Part shown: piece by piece, positions 62,619 through 64,000 of the stretch
How the letters are laid out: the number at the start of each line of letters is the position of its first letter
Numbering within the stretch: the first letter of the stretch is position 1
Program-made: the position numbers and the translations under genes
The notes under the pieces: model-generated
What the model saw: only the letters and a program-made list of their open reading frames with translations
Databases searched by the model: none
What the model was told of the DNA's origin: nothing
Origin: Hydractinia symbiolongicarpus
Lineage: Eukaryota > Cnidaria > Hydrozoa > Anthoathecata > Hydractiniidae
Assembly (NCBI RefSeq): GCF_029227915.1
Contig: NC_079888.1
Span: 9,159,001 to 9,223,000, forward strand
Direction: 5' to 3'
Length of the DNA: 64,000 nt

Positions 62619-63231
62619 TTATGACATGCATACCATATTGTCTATAAAATTTTTAAATAGATATTTAAACAGAGATTACTGCTGCTAGTGTACTTTGATT
62701 TAACCTCACTATAAATAGATTTGATCAAGCAACTCACTAAAATCAAATGAATCTTTTATGAGAGGCATTTGAAAAAATTATTTATCGTAATAGGATACAC
62801 AGGACACATTTTTTATACGGAACTAGATAGGCTGGAAAATATTTTGAAGAAAAATAGTCATTGTATGCTCCTCTACTTTGTTTATCACAACTTTCCTAAA
62901 AATCAGAAAAAAGTCATTGAAGTTTTGCTATTTGCTGTTAACCAGTTTGGGTCAAGTTGGTACAGAAACTAAATTATTTCTAATTAGCTAACTAGCTATA
63001 TCAGAAAATTTTTTTACATCAAGAATATATTTGCTCCAAAAGGAAAATTTTTTCCTGCTCGGAAAACCTGTTTTAATTTTCTGAGTTTTCAGTGCCACCT
63101 TAGTTTCTTTTTTGTTATGAGAAATAATAATTTATAAAAACCTTTACAGAATTTGCTGATTGGGAAATTCGTTGTACCTTCCCTTGCCTTGGTGGAAACC
63201 ATGTTGCTAGTAGTCTAACTACAGGGTTCCC

Positions 63232-63580
63232 ACTAAGAATATGGTATCAAATTTCCTGATTTTCCATGAATTTTTGAGGTCAAATTCCCTGACTTTCTCT
63301 GATTTTTTCAAGAAATTCTAGCTACAGCCAAAACAGAAAAACAAAGCAGTTTGCAAGTAGGGCAAAGTAAAGGCATAACATTATAACGCATGTAAATTTG
63401 CATTTGCAGTTTTTGATTTTATAGAAATAAAGTTCTATCAGTCTAAGTCAAGTTAAAAGACAAAACATTCACTGACTTTTCCCTAACTTTCTCCAAAAAT
63501 GTTTTTTTTTCCTGACTTTCCCTGACCACAGATAAAATTCCCTGACTTTCCATGATTTCCCTGACTCGGTGGAAGCCCTG
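63232..63580. mobile_element. hAT-type MITE, ~349 bp
   Basis: The left terminus CAGGGTTCCCAC matches the element at 56598. The right end GTGGAAGCCCTG is a slightly eroded inverted copy. The interior repeats CCTGACTTTCCCTGA words. It lies upstream of the ARRDC start. Confidence 0.7.
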
Positions 63581-63633
63581 AGTCTAGTAAACTAAACTCA
63601 ACAATTTTTCCTTTTTAATCAGGTATCCTTATA

Positions 63634-63654
63634 GCTAGCTAGCTAGCTAGCTAG
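63634..63654. repeat. (AGCT)n simple repeat
   Basis: About five AGCT units; shorter runs occur at 60920, 61015 and 38850. Confidence 0.9.
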
Positions 63655-64000
63655 GAAAATAAATTCTCATAGCTGAAAACAGACAGAGCATTTTTCACAT
63701 ATTCATTCGTCCCAACAAAAGGACTGCGTGGGGCTTTGTAGTCAACAGATCTGCTTCTCCAGCCATAATTAAAAAAACCCATTAAGCTAGCTATGATTTA
63801 TTAAAAAACATTTTTAAAAATAAAAAGTTGATCTGAGCAGCAGTGGCAGTTACCATTTTTAGTATTTATAAAAAATATAACGCCGTGACCAGAAGACGCC
63901 TGCGATGTAACCCCTGCATCACTTATCCGAGGAGGAGGGAAGATCCTGAACTGAATTTAACTTTTCACTTTCTTCAAAGATAAACCTTTTTAAATGTGCA

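Overview
This is animal nuclear DNA: AT-rich, with split genes, GT-AG introns from about 80 bases to several kilobases, tRNA-derived SINEs, MITEs and satellite arrays. There is no sign of bacterial or viral gene organisation. The style of the repeats (AGCT-rich simple repeats, TIR elements, a recurrent GCCCTGGGGACGAGGTTGG motif) and the protein similarities suggest an early-branching animal. A medusozoan or hydrozoan cnidarian is my guess; the taxon is inference.

Layout. Positions 1-12.5 kb are repeat territory. A homogeneous satellite (78-bp unit, with 88- and 98-bp variants) runs into a degenerate array of about 150-bp units. This block of about 4.9 kb occurs twice (1-4926 and 7226-12152), and I noticed only three differences between the copies. 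Between them lies a 1.7-kb TIR element holding a broken gene with a GCPAK-type segment and a Ulp1/C48 cysteine protease domain. A CTACTACA array follows at 12.15-12.45 kb. From 12.5 to 17.8 kb there are only a minisatellite, a SINE and a MITE.

Gene 1 (+, about 17.81-21.65 kb, six visible exons) encodes a probable mitochondrial ribosomal large-subunit protein. It has an mL42-like segment followed by an MRP-L20/mL58-like segment. One intron is filled by a 28-bp minisatellite. From 21.7 to 27.4 kb I see no convincing gene.

Gene 2 (+, 27.4-52.3 kb) is an adenosylhomocysteinase-like protein of the AHCYL/IRBIT family. Seventeen of its exons, including the last, are traced with consistent phase from 36.47 kb to the stop, giving 519 residues. 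It appears to have three alternative first exons and two paralogous, probably mutually exclusive second exons that encode alternative serine-rich regulatory regions. Its introns hold a SINE, a 2.07-kb element with a perfect 10-bp target-site duplication, a decayed Tigger transposon, and a 73-bp tandem duplication that copies a splice acceptor.

Gene 3 (-, 62.6 to about 55.3 kb) is an alpha-arrestin (ARRDC family). Six exons cover the arrestin-N and arrestin-C domains; the short last exon was not found. Genes 2 and 3 are convergent. The two genes have no evident shared pathway: one belongs to the IP3-receptor and ion-transport regulator family, the other to the ubiquitin-ligase and membrane-trafficking adaptor family.
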